64,000 nucleotides of DNA from Caldimonas thermodepolymerans (GCF_015476235.1 NZ_CP064338.1:3720001-3784000); one strand, 5' to 3'; numbered from the stretch's first letter, positions 1-8,640 are shown. Notes: a model not told the origin generated them from the sequence alone. Numbers and translations are program-made.

Positions 1-98
1 GCCTGGGCGCCGAGGCGGCTGGCCAGGTCGACGATGTCGGTGCCGCGCAGCAGGCCGTAGCTGGCCTGGCCGTTGGCACGGTAGGTGACGAAACGCAT
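1..98 (-). CDS. FAH-family hydrolase, N-terminal part (runs off left edge)
   Basis: Only the first 32 codons lie in the window. They read MRFVTYRANGQASYGLLRGT and continue IVDLASRLG. This is the usual N-terminal beta-strand pattern of the fumarylacetoacetate hydrolase (FAH) superfamily, in which the ring-cleavage or keto-acid substrate is later cleaved or decarboxylated. It is the last visible gene of the minus-strand operon that starts at 8529, 40 bases after the reductase stop. A second FAH protein sits two genes upstream, so the operon encodes two. The catalytic region is outside the window, so the reaction cannot be named. Confidence 0.7.
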   Translation of the reverse strand, partial: MRFVTYRANGQASYGLLRGTDIVDLASRLGAQ

Positions 99-138
99 GG
101 TGTCGTGGTTTTCCTAGGGGTTGTCTCTCGTGATGCGT

Positions 139-1101
139 TCAGAGGTCCAGCACCAGCCGCGCACTGCGCGAGCCCGAGCAGCAGACCATCATCGTGCGGT
201 TGGAGGCCTTCTCGGCGTCGGTCAGCACCGAGTCGCGGTGGTCGACCTCGCCCTCGAGCACGACCACCTCGCAGGTGCCGCACAGTCCTTCGCGGCAGGA
301 GGCGCCCACGCAGATGCCGTTGGCTTCCAGGGCCTCGAGCAGCGTGGTGCCGGCCGTGATCTGGATCTCCTTGCCGCTGCGCGCCAGCTGCACGACGTAG
401 TTGCCGTCGGTGGCCGCGGCCTGCACCGGGGTGAAGCGCTCCAGGTGCACGTTGTCCGCCGGCAGGCCGGCCGCCTTGGCGGCCGCCTCGTAGGCGTCCA
501 GCATGGGCGTGGGACCGCAGCAGTACAGGTGCGCGCCGACCGGCACCGCCTTCATGATCGCGGCCATGTCCATCACGCCGCCCGCCTCGTCGTCGAAGTG
601 CAGGTGCGCGGCGTCGCCCAGCGCCTGCGCTTCCTCGAGGAAGGCCATGTCGGCGCGCGAGCGGGCCGAGTAGTACAGCGTGAACGGCTTGCCCAGCGCC
701 TTCAGGCGCTGCGCCATGCACCAGATCGGCGTGATGCCGATGCCGCCGGCCACCAGCACGGTGTGGCTGGCGTCCTCGAGCAGCGGGAAGTGGTTGCGCG
801 GGCCGGAGACGTGCAGCTCCATGCCGACGCGCGCCTGCTCGTGCAGCCAGCGCGAGCCGCCGCGGCTGTTGGGGTCGCGCTTGACGCCGACCACCAGACT
901 GCGGCGCTGCTCGCCGGACTCGACCAGCGAGTACGCACGCGTGATGCCGTTGGGCAGGTGCACGTCGATGTGCGCGCCCGGGGTGCACGACGGGAACGGC
1001 TGGCCGTCCAGGCGCACGAACTCGTACAGGTGCGTGTCGCGCGCGGCGTAGCGCACCGACTGCAGGCGCACCGGGACGCGGTCGAGGCTTTGTTCGCTCA
1101 T
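139..1101 (-). CDS. Phthalate dioxygenase reductase-type (PDR/VanB) flavin/[2Fe-2S] reductase
   Basis: This protein of 320 residues passes electrons from NAD(P)H through FMN and a plant-type [2Fe-2S] centre to an oxygenase. The flavin-binding motif RAYSLV is at 55-60, the nucleotide-binding GGIGITP at 119-125 and CCGPTPM at 194-200. The C-terminal ferredoxin domain carries Cys269, Cys274, Cys277 and Cys307 with the standard C-x4-C-x2-C-x29-C spacing. The order flavin, NAD, ferredoxin is that of phthalate dioxygenase reductase and VanB. I chose the ATG at 1101; an in-frame ATG 21 bases upstream would overlap the preceding gene. The natural partner is the Rieske oxygenase at 6378-7577 in the same operon. 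Confidence 0.9.
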   Translation of the reverse strand: MSEQSLDRVPVRLQSVRYAARDTHLYEFVRLDGQPFPSCTPGAHIDVHLPNGITRAYSLVESGEQRRSLVVGVKRDPNSRGGSRWLHEQARVGMELHVSGPRNHFPLLEDASHTVLVAGGIGITPIWCMAQRLKALGKPFTLYYSARSRADMAFLEEAQALGDAAHLHFDDEAGGVMDMAAIMKAVPVGAHLYCCGPTPMLDAYEAAAKAAGLPADNVHLERFTPVQAAATDGNYVVQLARSGKEIQITAGTTLLEALEANGICVGASCREGLCGTCEVVVLEGEVDHRDSVLTDAEKASNRTMMVCCSGSRSARLVLDL

Positions 1102-1105
1102 GGTG

Positions 1106-1978
1106 TCAGGCTCCTGCCGCAACGACGTCCACGTCCATCTCGCCGATGCCCTCTACGCGGGCATGGATGCGGTCGCCCGGCACCACGGGGCCGACGCCTT
1201 CGCAGGTGCCGGTCATGATGATGTCGCCCGGCATCAGCGTGTAGAAAGTCGAGGCCCACGCAATCTGCTGCGCGATGTACATGATCATCTTCGCGGTGTT
1301 GGAACGCTGGCGCGGCTGGCCGTTGACGGTCAGCTCCAGGTCCAGCGCCTGCGGGTCGGCGATCTCGTCGGCGGTGACCAGCCACGGGCCCAGCACCGAG
1401 TAGGTGTCGACCGACTTGCGCATCGAGCGGTCCTCGCCGCCGCGCACGGTCATGTCCAGCGCGATCGCGTAGCCGGCCACGTAGGACAGCGCGTCCTCGG
1501 CCTTGACGTTCTTGGCGCTCTTGCCGATCACCAGGCCCAGCTCGATCTCGTGGTGGGTCAGGCGGTTGGGCAGGTGCACCTGCACCGGCTCGCTGCAGCC
1601 GATCAGCGAGCTGGTGGCCTTCAGGAACAGGCCCTGCTCCTCGATCGAGCCGGTGAAGCGGGTCGTGAAGGTGGCCGCGTCGGCCTTGGCCTCGGCGACG
1701 TGGTCGGCGTAGTTCACCGGCACGCCGATGATCTTGCCGGGCTGCGCCACCGGGCACAGCAGCTTCGCGCCGGCCAGCGGGCGCGCGGCGGCCTGCGGCA
1801 GCACGCGCTCGATCTCGGCGCGCACGGCGTCGAGGTTGGCAATCAGCAGGTCACCCTGGGCCTTGCAGCCGGCGGGGTACTGCGGGGCCGGCAGCACGCG
1901 CAGCGCGGCCGTGACGTCGAAAATTTGATCGCCCTGGACGACGCCCAGGCGGTCGTCGTCGTACCAGCAGATCTTCAT
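1106..1978 (-). CDS. FAH-family hydrolase (probable fumarylpyruvate/acylpyruvate hydrolase)
   Basis: This is a 290-residue member of the fumarylacetoacetate hydrolase superfamily. The FAH core is visible as KIIGVPVNYADH, the metal-binding HHEIELGLVIG and the C-terminal PGDIIMTGTCEGVGPV with its TGT loop. Family members hydrolyse acylpyruvates such as fumarylpyruvate, the product of the gentisate pathway. Its ATG overlaps the stop of the gentisate-dioxygenase-like gene (ATGA), so the two are translationally coupled, which supports a role just after ring cleavage. No maleylpyruvate isomerase is seen, so either the ring-cleavage product is hydrolysed directly or the isomerase lies elsewhere. The exact substrate is inferred. 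Confidence 0.85.
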   Translation of the reverse strand: MKICWYDDDRLGVVQGDQIFDVTAALRVLPAPQYPAGCKAQGDLLIANLDAVRAEIERVLPQAAARPLAGAKLLCPVAQPGKIIGVPVNYADHVAEAKADAATFTTRFTGSIEEQGLFLKATSSLIGCSEPVQVHLPNRLTHHEIELGLVIGKSAKNVKAEDALSYVAGYAIALDMTVRGGEDRSMRKSVDTYSVLGPWLVTADEIADPQALDLELTVNGQPRQRSNTAKMIMYIAQQIAWASTFYTLMPGDIIMTGTCEGVGPVVPGDRIHARVEGIGEMDVDVVAAGA

Positions 1979-2988
1979 GCAGCGTTCTCCTGAATTTCTT
2001 CCTGCAGCAGGCCCAGGCGGCGCAGCATGTCGGCATCCGACACGATGTAGATGCGCGCGCCGGCGCCGAAGGCGGTGTGCGACGCCCAGGCACGCTGCGG
2101 GATCGTGAACACGTCGCGCTGTTTCCAGCGCAGGGTCTGGTCGCCGATGCGGGATTCGCCCTCGCCTTCGACCACCGCGCAGACCAGGCTGGCGTTGGTG
2201 CGCATCGGCTTGGTGGTGACGCCGCCGTCGATCTGCATCATCGTCGACTCGAGCACCGCCATCGCGCTGGCCCCGTTGAGCGGGTTGACGTAGCGGATGC
2301 GGCGGGCGCCATCGGGCGACTCGGGCGCGGCCTGCAGCGCGCGCACCGCGTCGGCATAGGGGTAGCGGAACACCGGCGAGTGGTCGGCGCGGCCGTAGGT
2401 GACGGCCGGCAGGATGTTGGGCGACGCGAAGCAGGCGTCGGGCATCGTCACCGGGTTGTCGTGGATCGGGCCCGGCTCGAACATTGCCGTGCCGATCTTC
2501 AGGTGCAGCGGCACGTCCAGCACGTCCAGCCACACGACCGGCACCTTGCCGTCGTGGCGGTGTTCGTGCCAGGTCATGCCGGGCGTGAGCACCAGGTCGC
2601 CGAACTCCATCGGGCATTCCTTGCGGTCCACCAGCGTGATGACGCCGCTGCCCTCGAGCATGAAGCGCAGCGCGTTCATCGGATGGCGGTGCGGCCGCGC
2701 GGTCTCGCCGGGCAGCAGACATTGGTAGGCCGCCAGCACGTTGCCGCAGGTGAACTCGTCGGCCAGCGACTGCGATGCGGGGCTCCACATCTGCAGCACG
2801 CGGCGCTGCACGGCCGCGGGGGACTGCTCCTGGAAGGCCAGCTCGATGAGCGGGCGCATCTCTTCCCAGCGCCAGATGTGCGCAGGGATCGGCGGGGCAG
2901 CCTCCTTGTGGGCGTTGGGGCTCTCCCACAGCGGGGCCAGGCGCGCCTCGTGCCAGCGGCGCAGGACGTCTTCGTTCGTCAGCGACAT
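1975..2988 (-). CDS. Gentisate 1,2-dioxygenase-like bicupin ring-cleavage enzyme
   Basis: This 337-residue bicupin resembles gentisate and related dioxygenases, which use Fe(II) to open a ring between a carboxylated carbon and an adjacent hydroxylated carbon. The first cupin holds the metal site: His100-Arg-His102 within PHRHPMNALRFMLEG, and a histidine in WHEHRHDG (141-143). The second cupin (about 215-325) lacks an obvious HxH, as in the family. Length matches family members of about 340-350 residues. A good start is supported by AAAAAAGGAG upstream of ATG 2988. It sits between the decarboxylase-like gene and the FAH hydrolase. Salicylate or 1-hydroxy-2-naphthoate dioxygenases are close relatives, so gentisate is not certain as substrate. 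Confidence 0.8.
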   Translation of the reverse strand: MSLTNEDVLRRWHEARLAPLWESPNAHKEAAPPIPAHIWRWEEMRPLIELAFQEQSPAAVQRRVLQMWSPASQSLADEFTCGNVLAAYQCLLPGETARPHRHPMNALRFMLEGSGVITLVDRKECPMEFGDLVLTPGMTWHEHRHDGKVPVVWLDVLDVPLHLKIGTAMFEPGPIHDNPVTMPDACFASPNILPAVTYGRADHSPVFRYPYADAVRALQAAPESPDGARRIRYVNPLNGASAMAVLESTMMQIDGGVTTKPMRTNASLVCAVVEGEGESRIGDQTLRWKQRDVFTIPQRAWASHTAFGAGARIYIVSDADMLRRLGLLQEEIQENAA

Positions 2989-3019
2989 GGTGGGGTCTCC
3001 TTTTTTCTTGCGGTTCCCG

Positions 3020-4006
3020 TCAGAGGCGGAAACTCTCGAACGTGCCGGGATGGAACAGGTCTTCCGGGGTCACCAGTCGCGAGGACAGGCCCTGGCTGTG
3101 GTGGGTGCGGAAGAAGGTCTCCAGCACGTGGCGGTTGGCGTCGATGCCGTAGGACCAGTAGTCCTCGCCCATGAGCGCACGCGCCTCGGCCATGCGCACC
3201 TCGAAGAACGGCAGCAGCACCTTGGTGGCCGAGGTGTCGGCCAGGTGCTCGTAGGCCTGCTGCTTGGCACGCTCGAACGCCTTGCAGATCGCCCCGGGCA
3301 GCCACGGGTGCTGCTCGGCCAGCTCGCGGCGCACCCCCAGGATGTGCATGATCGGGAAGATGCGCGTGCGCCGGTAGTACGCCATCGACTCGGCCACCGG
3401 GTCCGGGAACAGCCAGCCGATGTTGGGCGTGCCCGGCGGCACGTCGGGCGGGCGCGGCGCGACGAACGCGTCGATCTCGCCCTTGGCCAGCAGGCTGGAG
3501 ATGGTCTCGCCCTCGGGGGCGTCTTCCAGGCGCACGTCCGCGGGCAGGTTCAGCTTGATCTTCTCGGGACGCCCGGCGTGCGAGATGCCCCCGCGCACCC
3601 AGGTCACGTCCGAGGGCTTGATGCCGTAGTCGTCCTCGAGGAACTGGCGCACCCAGACGTTGGCGGTGAGCTGGTACTCGGGCAGGCCGATGCGCTTGCC
3701 GCGCAGGTCCTCGGGGGACTTGATGCGGTCGGTGCGCACGTACACGGCCGTCTGGCGGAACGCGCGCGACAGGAAGATCGGCAGCCCGACGTAGGGGAAG
3801 TTGCCGTTGGCGGTCTGCACGGTGGAGCTCGACAGCGACAGCTCGCAGATGTCGAACTCGCGGCCGCGGAAGGCGCGGAAGAAGATCTCCTCCGGCGGCA
3901 GCGTCATGAACACGGGGTTCACCCCGTCGATCTGCACGTCGCCGTCGAGCAGCGGACGGCAACGGTCGTAGTTGCCGATGGCAACGGAAAGGGTCAGCTT
4001 GCTCAT
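3020..4006 (-). CDS. 4,5-dihydroxyphthalate decarboxylase-like protein (Pht5 family / periplasmic-binding fold)
   Basis: This 328-residue protein starts MSKLTLSVAIGNYDRCRPLL and contains GKRIGLPEYQLTANVWVRQFL, typical of the Pht5/4,5-dihydroxyphthalate decarboxylase family, which shares the fold of NMT1-type substrate-binding proteins. No signal peptide or lipobox is visible, which favours a cytoplasmic enzyme over a transporter receptor. Its ATG overlaps the stop of the upstream CoA-transferase gene (ATGA). In phthalate operons the family removes one carboxyl group after dihydroxylation, and here it shares an operon with a Rieske oxygenase, SDR and reductase of matching type. Some homologues are annotated as ABC-transporter receptors, so the enzymatic role is inferred. 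Confidence 0.7.
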   Translation of the reverse strand: MSKLTLSVAIGNYDRCRPLLDGDVQIDGVNPVFMTLPPEEIFFRAFRGREFDICELSLSSSTVQTANGNFPYVGLPIFLSRAFRQTAVYVRTDRIKSPEDLRGKRIGLPEYQLTANVWVRQFLEDDYGIKPSDVTWVRGGISHAGRPEKIKLNLPADVRLEDAPEGETISSLLAKGEIDAFVAPRPPDVPPGTPNIGWLFPDPVAESMAYYRRTRIFPIMHILGVRRELAEQHPWLPGAICKAFERAKQQAYEHLADTSATKVLLPFFEVRMAEARALMGEDYWSYGIDANRHVLETFFRTHHSQGLSSRLVTPEDLFHPGTFESFRL

Positions 4007-5172
4007 GCGGATGGGGTCTGGGTCTTGACGGGTGCAGGGTTGAGGCCGAACTCGCGGCGCAGGGCCTCGCCGTGCTCGCCGAGCATCGGCGGCGGACGGT
4101 CGTCGGGGCCGCGCTCGCCGTCGATGCGCACCGGACGGTGCATCAGCGTCAGCTTGCCCACCTGCGGGTGGGTGGTCTCGTGGAAGATCTGCAGGTGCCT
4201 GACCTGCGGGTCTTCCATCACCTCGGGCACGGTGTTGACCGGCGCGAACGGCACGTCGCTGGCTTCCAGGCGCTCGAACCATTCGGCGCGCGTGCGGGTG
4301 CGCACGATCGCGGCCACTTCGGCGCGCAGCTCCTGGTAGTGCTTGGTGCGCGACTGCGGGGTCGCGAAGCGCGGGTCCTGCAGCAGGTCGGGACGCTCCA
4401 GCACGCCGGCAAAGGCCTGCCAGAACTTGTCGACCGACGACAGGTGCACCGAGAACAGCTTGCCGTCGGCGCAGGTGAAGGCGTACGACTGCGAGATCGC
4501 GACGCGGGTCTGCGAGTTGGGCACCATGCCCAGGCGCGTGTACTGCGCGAAGCCTTCCGGCGAGAACGCGATCGAGGTCTCCAGCATGTTGACCTCCACA
4601 CGCGCGCCCTTGCCGGTGACGTTGCGGCGCACCAGCGCGCCCAGCACGCCGTAGGCGGCGTACATGCCGGTGATGTTGTCGGCGATCGTCGGGCCGTAGA
4701 CCTGCGGCTCGTTCGGGTCCAGCATCTGGCTGGCCAGGCCGCCCAGCGCCACCGCCACCGCGTCGTAGCAGGGACGGTTCGCGTACGGGCCGTCGGCGCC
4801 GAAGCCGGTGATCGAGCAGCGCACCAGGCGCGGGTTCAGCTCCTGCAGCACGTCGTCGCCGAAGCCCAGGCGCTTGAGCACGCCGGGACGGTAGTTCTCG
4901 ATCAGCACGTCGGCCTTCTCGAGCAGCTTGCGCAGGTCGGCCTTGCCCTCGGCGCTCTGCAGGTCCAGCTGGATGCTTTCCTTGCCGCGGTTGTAGGCGG
5001 TGAAGTGCGGGCTGTACAGCGAGCCGGCGTGACGGCGGAACGGGTCGCCGCCTTCCGGGTGCTCGACCTTGATGACGCGCGCGCCCAGGTCGGCGAGCAT
5101 CATCCCGCACAGCGGGGCGGTCAGCACCGTGCCGAGCTCGATCACCAGCACGCCTTGCAGTGCATCTTTCAT
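4003..5172 (-). CDS. Class III CoA-transferase (CaiB/BaiF family)
   Basis: This 389-residue protein is of the formyl-CoA transferase type, which moves CoA between carboxylic acids through enzyme-bound anhydrides. The N-terminal GVLVIELGTVLTAPLCGMML, the VIKVEHPEGGDPFR motif and NYRPGVLKRLG at 93-103 are diagnostic. The position of the catalytic aspartate (Asp169 in formyl-CoA transferase) reads EVNMLETS here, so Glu198 replaces Asp, a change also found in some homologues. A clear GGGAGGG ribosome-binding site precedes ATG 5172. With the acyl-CoA dehydrogenase next to it, it suggests that part of the substrate is handled as a CoA thioester. Confidence 0.88.
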   Translation of the reverse strand: MKDALQGVLVIELGTVLTAPLCGMMLADLGARVIKVEHPEGGDPFRRHAGSLYSPHFTAYNRGKESIQLDLQSAEGKADLRKLLEKADVLIENYRPGVLKRLGFGDDVLQELNPRLVRCSITGFGADGPYANRPCYDAVAVALGGLASQMLDPNEPQVYGPTIADNITGMYAAYGVLGALVRRNVTGKGARVEVNMLETSIAFSPEGFAQYTRLGMVPNSQTRVAISQSYAFTCADGKLFSVHLSSVDKFWQAFAGVLERPDLLQDPRFATPQSRTKHYQELRAEVAAIVRTRTRAEWFERLEASDVPFAPVNTVPEVMEDPQVRHLQIFHETTHPQVGKLTLMHRPVRIDGERGPDDRPPPMLGEHGEALRREFGLNPAPVKTQTPSA

Positions 5173-5189
5173 GCGGTGTCCCTCCCGGC

Positions 5190-6359
5190 TCAGAAGTTCT
5201 TCAGGATCTGCATCGCCAGCGTGGTGCGCAGCACCTCGGTCGGGCCTTCGGTGATGCGGTAGCTGCGCAGGTCGCGCCAGAAGCGCTCGATCGGCAGGTC
5301 CTGCGTCAGGCCGGCGCCGCCGTGCAGCTGCATGCAGGTGTCGATGACGCGGAAGCCCATCTCGACGACGGACGTCTTGATCATGAAGGTCTCGAGCGTC
5401 GGCTTCTCGCCGGCGTCCACCTTGCGCGCCGCGTCATAGACGCGCAGGCGTGCGCCGTAGACGTCGGTGAAGGCGTCGGCCAGCAGCCACTGCACGCCCT
5501 GGCGGTCGGCCAGCAGCTGGCCGAAGGTGCGGCGCTGCTTGGCGTAGGTGGCGGTCATGGCCAGGCAGCGCTCGGCCGCGCCGATCACGTGCGCGCCCTG
5601 GCGCACGCGGCCGTGGTTGATGTAGCCTTGCGCCAGCGCGAAGCCCTTGCCTTCCTCGCCGACCAGGTGGCTGGCCGGGATCTCGACGTCGTCGAAGGTG
5701 ATCTCGCCCGGCATGTCGCCCATCATGGTCGGCTCGGAGCTCGCGAGCTTCATGCCCGGGGTGTCCATGTCGACGATGAAGCACGAGATGCCGCCGCGCG
5801 CGCCCTTCTCGGGGGCGGTCACCGCCATCACGATGGCGAAGTCGGCCTTGGCCGCGCGCGTGATGTAGCGCTTGACGCCGTTGATCTTCCAGCCCTTGTC
5901 GGTGCGCACGGCACGCGTGCGCATCATCGACGGGTCGGAACCGGCATCGGGCTCGGTCTGCGCGAAGCAGAAGCGGCGCTTGCCTTCCACGACGGGCAGC
6001 AGGTAGCGCTCGCGCAGCTCGCCCTGCAGGCCCATCAGGATGGGGCCGACCATCGGGCCGAACAGGCCGTGGTCGCGCACCCAGGACGCCACCGTGGTGC
6101 GGCCGGTCTCTTCCCAGAACAGCGCCAGCGGCAGCAGCGACAGGCCGAGGCCGCCGAGTTCCTCGGGCACCTCGGGCAGCCACAGGCCGGCCTCGCGGAC
6201 GCGTTCGCGCACCGCTTCGGCACGGGCCTCGTCCAGCAGGCCGTTCGGGCCCAGCTCGTGTTCCAGCGGGATCAGCTCGCGTTCGACGAAGCGCCGGACG
6301 GCGTCCCGGAACATCACCAGTTCTTCGGGGAGTGCGTCGTGAGGGATCAGATCAAGCAT
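5190..6359 (-). CDS. Acyl-CoA dehydrogenase
   Basis: This 389-residue flavoprotein of the acyl-CoA dehydrogenase family introduces a double bond into an acyl-CoA and passes electrons to ETF. Recognisable parts are the CFAQTEPDAGSDP motif (FAD/substrate contact), GGISCFIVDMDTPG, the RRTFGQLLADRQ helix and the C-terminal LHGGAGLTQDLPIERFWRD. Glu371 in RITEGPTEV occupies the usual catalytic-base position. It starts 18 bases after the Rieske gene stop and precedes the CoA-transferase, so the pair probably activates and desaturates a side chain or alicyclic acid. The substrate cannot be told from sequence. Confidence 0.92.
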   Translation of the reverse strand: MLDLIPHDALPEELVMFRDAVRRFVERELIPLEHELGPNGLLDEARAEAVRERVREAGLWLPEVPEELGGLGLSLLPLALFWEETGRTTVASWVRDHGLFGPMVGPILMGLQGELRERYLLPVVEGKRRFCFAQTEPDAGSDPSMMRTRAVRTDKGWKINGVKRYITRAAKADFAIVMAVTAPEKGARGGISCFIVDMDTPGMKLASSEPTMMGDMPGEITFDDVEIPASHLVGEEGKGFALAQGYINHGRVRQGAHVIGAAERCLAMTATYAKQRRTFGQLLADRQGVQWLLADAFTDVYGARLRVYDAARKVDAGEKPTLETFMIKTSVVEMGFRVIDTCMQLHGGAGLTQDLPIERFWRDLRSYRITEGPTEVLRTTLAMQILKNF

Positions 6360-6377
6360 GGTCGGGCGCGTCTCGCG

Positions 6378-7577
6378 TCAGGCCTGGTTGGTCACGGCGG
6401 CGGCGCCGGGCTGGGTGGGCAGCACTTCGGGCTGCTCCAGCGACTTCCACTGCTTGGTTTCCTTGCCCTCGCGGATCAGGTCCAGCTCGCGCCAGAAGAT
6501 CTTGCGCAGCGTGACGATGCCCAGGTCCGAGCGGCCCAGGATCTCGTCCTCGCGCTTGGTCAGGCGTTCCTGCCCGCGGATCGACAGGTAGTCCTGCGCG
6601 GCGGTCAGGCCCACGAAGATGTCCTCGGGGTTGTTCCACACGCGCGAGCTGAACAGCTCGTCGTGGTGCGCGGCCGGGTCGTACTTGCCGTACTTGGCGA
6701 AGTACTGGCGGAAGCGCATGCGCGAGGCCTCGCTGGCGCCCGGGGGCTGCGAGTAGATCATGAAGCGGGTGGTGTTCAGGTCGTCGTTCGGCACCATCCA
6801 CACGAACACGTCGATCCACGGGTCTTCCGGCGTCAGGCCCGGCACCGTGATGTGGTTGTTGTTCGGGAAGGTCCAGTCGCTCTTGCGGACGTTGTTCTCG
6901 CCGCGGCGCGCGGTCTGGCGGATGCCGGCGCTGGTTTCCTCGTACGACAGCTCGGGGATCGCGGCGGTCACGGCCTGGCCGAACGGGCCGACGGTCAGCG
7001 CCATGTGCACGAAGCTCACGTGCACGGCGTCCATCGAGTTCTCGACCTGCTGGAACCAGTTGTTGTCCCAGCGCTCCATGCCGTTGGCGATCAGCGCGCC
7101 TTCGCGCTCGGTCAGCAGCTTGCGCGGCAGGTCGAACTCGGGGGCCTCGCCTTCACCCAGGTAGGCGAACACCAGGCCCTGGTACTCGCGCACCGGGTAG
7201 CCGACGATGGCCGTGCGGGGCATGCCGGTGTCGGCCTCGGCGGGACGCTTGACGCACTCGCCCTTGCCGTTGAACTGCCAGCCGTGGTAGATGCAGCGGA
7301 TCTCCTCGCCGTCGACCCAGCCGGTGTGCAGCAGCGTGCGGCGGTGGGTGCAGCGGCCGCCGACCAGGTAGACCTTGCCGCTCGCGCCGCGGTAGAGGGT
7401 CAGCTCCTCGCCCATGATCTTCAGCGGGATGGCGCTGCGCACTTCGACGCTCTCGGACAGCGCCACCGGCTGCCAGAACTTGCGCAGCAGGGTACCCATT
7501 TCGGTGCCCTTGGCGCACTGCGTCAGCCGCAGGAACTGCTGCGCACGTTCCTGGCGCCGTTGTTCGATGATGTCCAT
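6378..7577 (-). CDS. Rieske non-haem iron aromatic ring-hydroxylating oxygenase (phthalate 4,5-dioxygenase type)
   Basis: This 399-residue oxygenase alpha subunit has both required centres. The Rieske [2Fe-2S] ligands are Cys76, His78, Cys95 and His98 (CTHRR ... CIYHGW). The mononuclear iron ligands are His186 and His191, with the bridging Asp183 in NSMDAVHVSFVH. No beta-subunit gene is present, as expected for phthalate 4,5-dioxygenase/vanillate demethylase-type alpha-only oxygenases, which pair with PDR/VanB reductases like that at 139-1101. AGGAGAA lies five bases before ATG 7577. It could be a dioxygenase or a demethylating monooxygenase; the neighbouring SDR would fit a cis-dihydrodiol dehydrogenase and so a dioxygenase. 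Confidence 0.92.
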   Translation of the reverse strand: MDIIEQRRQERAQQFLRLTQCAKGTEMGTLLRKFWQPVALSESVEVRSAIPLKIMGEELTLYRGASGKVYLVGGRCTHRRTLLHTGWVDGEEIRCIYHGWQFNGKGECVKRPAEADTGMPRTAIVGYPVREYQGLVFAYLGEGEAPEFDLPRKLLTEREGALIANGMERWDNNWFQQVENSMDAVHVSFVHMALTVGPFGQAVTAAIPELSYEETSAGIRQTARRGENNVRKSDWTFPNNNHITVPGLTPEDPWIDVFVWMVPNDDLNTTRFMIYSQPPGASEASRMRFRQYFAKYGKYDPAAHHDELFSSRVWNNPEDIFVGLTAAQDYLSIRGQERLTKREDEILGRSDLGIVTLRKIFWRELDLIREGKETKQWKSLEQPEVLPTQPGAAAVTNQA

Positions 7578-7602
7578 GTTCTTCTCCTGTGGGGGGTCGA
7601 GG

Positions 7603-8529
7603 TCAGGCGGCGGGCTTGGGTTCGCCGAGCCACTCGGTCAGCGAGCCCTGTTCTTCGCCGTAACGCGTCCACTGGACGCTGCGGGCGTAGTCGCGGATGT
7701 CCAGCGGGTAGTGACGACCCGGGGTCCACGTGGGGTACTTGTGACGCAGGCCGCCGTCGACCGCGATGTCGGCGCCGGTCATGCAGATCGATTCGTCGGA
7801 GGCGAGGAACACCGCGGCCCAGGCCAGGTCGGCCGCGCGCGGGAAGCGGCGCAGCGGCATCTGGTCGAGGTATTCCTGGCGCGAGTAGAAGCCGGTGCGC
7901 TTCGGTTCCTGCCAGTTGGGGTCGAACATCTCGTCGCGCATCGTGGTCCACAGCTGGTGTTCCATCGAGCACGGCGTGATGGTGTTGACGCGGATGCCCA
8001 GCGGCCCCAGGTCCATCGCGGCCGAGCGCGCGAAGTTCAGCAGCGCGGCCTTGGCGGCGCAGTAGCAGGCGCCGTCGGCCTCGCCGAAGTGCGCGGCGGT
8101 CGACATGATGTGGATGATGCTGCCGTTGGCGCCGCAGGCACGCATCGCGCGCGCGCCGTGCTGGGTGGTCAGCAGGCCGGCCGTGGCGAAGCTGCCGACC
8201 GCGTCGTTCCAGTCGTCGAGCTTCATGTCGAGGACATGGCTCCAGTGCACGCGACCGGCCATGTTCACGACCACGTCGAGGCGGCCGTAGCGGGCCACGG
8301 TCTGCTCGACGATGCGGCGCACGTCGGCGTCGTCACGGGCGTTGCCTTGCAGGCCGAAGGCTTCGTAGCCCTTGCCACGAATGAACTCGGCGGTTTCCTC
8401 GGCCGAATCGACGTTGATGTCGCTGACGGCGACCTTGGCACCTTCGCGGGCCAGGAAGTGCGCGATCGTGCCGCCGATGTTCGGGCCGGCGCCGAACACG
8501 ATGGCGACTTTGTTCTGGAGTCGGTCCAT
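7603..8529 (-). CDS. Short-chain dehydrogenase/reductase, probable dihydrodiol dehydrogenase
   Basis: This 308-residue SDR oxidises an alcohol with NAD(P)+. The cofactor loop is the variant GAGPNIGG near residues 13-20, followed by VVVNMAG, the STAAHFGEADG strand with the catalytic serine region, and the YCAAK catalytic motif. The C-terminus is extended by about 40 residues beyond the classical ADIAVDGG ending. I chose ATG 8529, at which homology begins; an upstream in-frame start would add 33 unrelated residues. It is the first gene of the operon running to the left edge and lies downstream of the LysR-type dyad at 8641-8665. Dihydrodiol dehydrogenase is inferred from the neighbouring Rieske oxygenase. 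Confidence 0.85.
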   Translation of the reverse strand: MDRLQNKVAIVFGAGPNIGGTIAHFLAREGAKVAVSDINVDSAEETAEFIRGKGYEAFGLQGNARDDADVRRIVEQTVARYGRLDVVVNMAGRVHWSHVLDMKLDDWNDAVGSFATAGLLTTQHGARAMRACGANGSIIHIMSTAAHFGEADGACYCAAKAALLNFARSAAMDLGPLGIRVNTITPCSMEHQLWTTMRDEMFDPNWQEPKRTGFYSRQEYLDQMPLRRFPRAADLAWAAVFLASDESICMTGADIAVDGGLRHKYPTWTPGRHYPLDIRDYARSVQWTRYGEEQGSLTEWLGEPKPAA

Positions 8530-8640
8530 GGGGGCTGGTGAATCTGCGATGGGTGAAAAAACAAGCCCGAGGCGGACGCCTCGGGGATGCCGTGCATTGT
8601 CCGGACCGACTCCCGCGGAACAAGCCAAGCAGCGCCAATG

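Noticed and set aside
1106-2929. A long continuous minus-strand frame joining the bicupin and FAH regions
   Set aside because: Only its last part, from ATG 1978, is the FAH protein. The upstream part is an out-of-frame reading of the bicupin gene.
3020-4006. Reading the Pht5-like protein as an ABC transporter receptor
   Set aside because: No signal peptide or lipobox is present and no transporter genes are adjacent; the neighbours are those of a phthalate-type pathway. The alternative remains possible but less likely.
3020-5110. A long frame suggesting a fusion upstream of the decarboxylase-like protein
   Set aside because: The N-terminal part is a wrong-frame reading of the CoA-transferase gene; the true start is ATG 4006.
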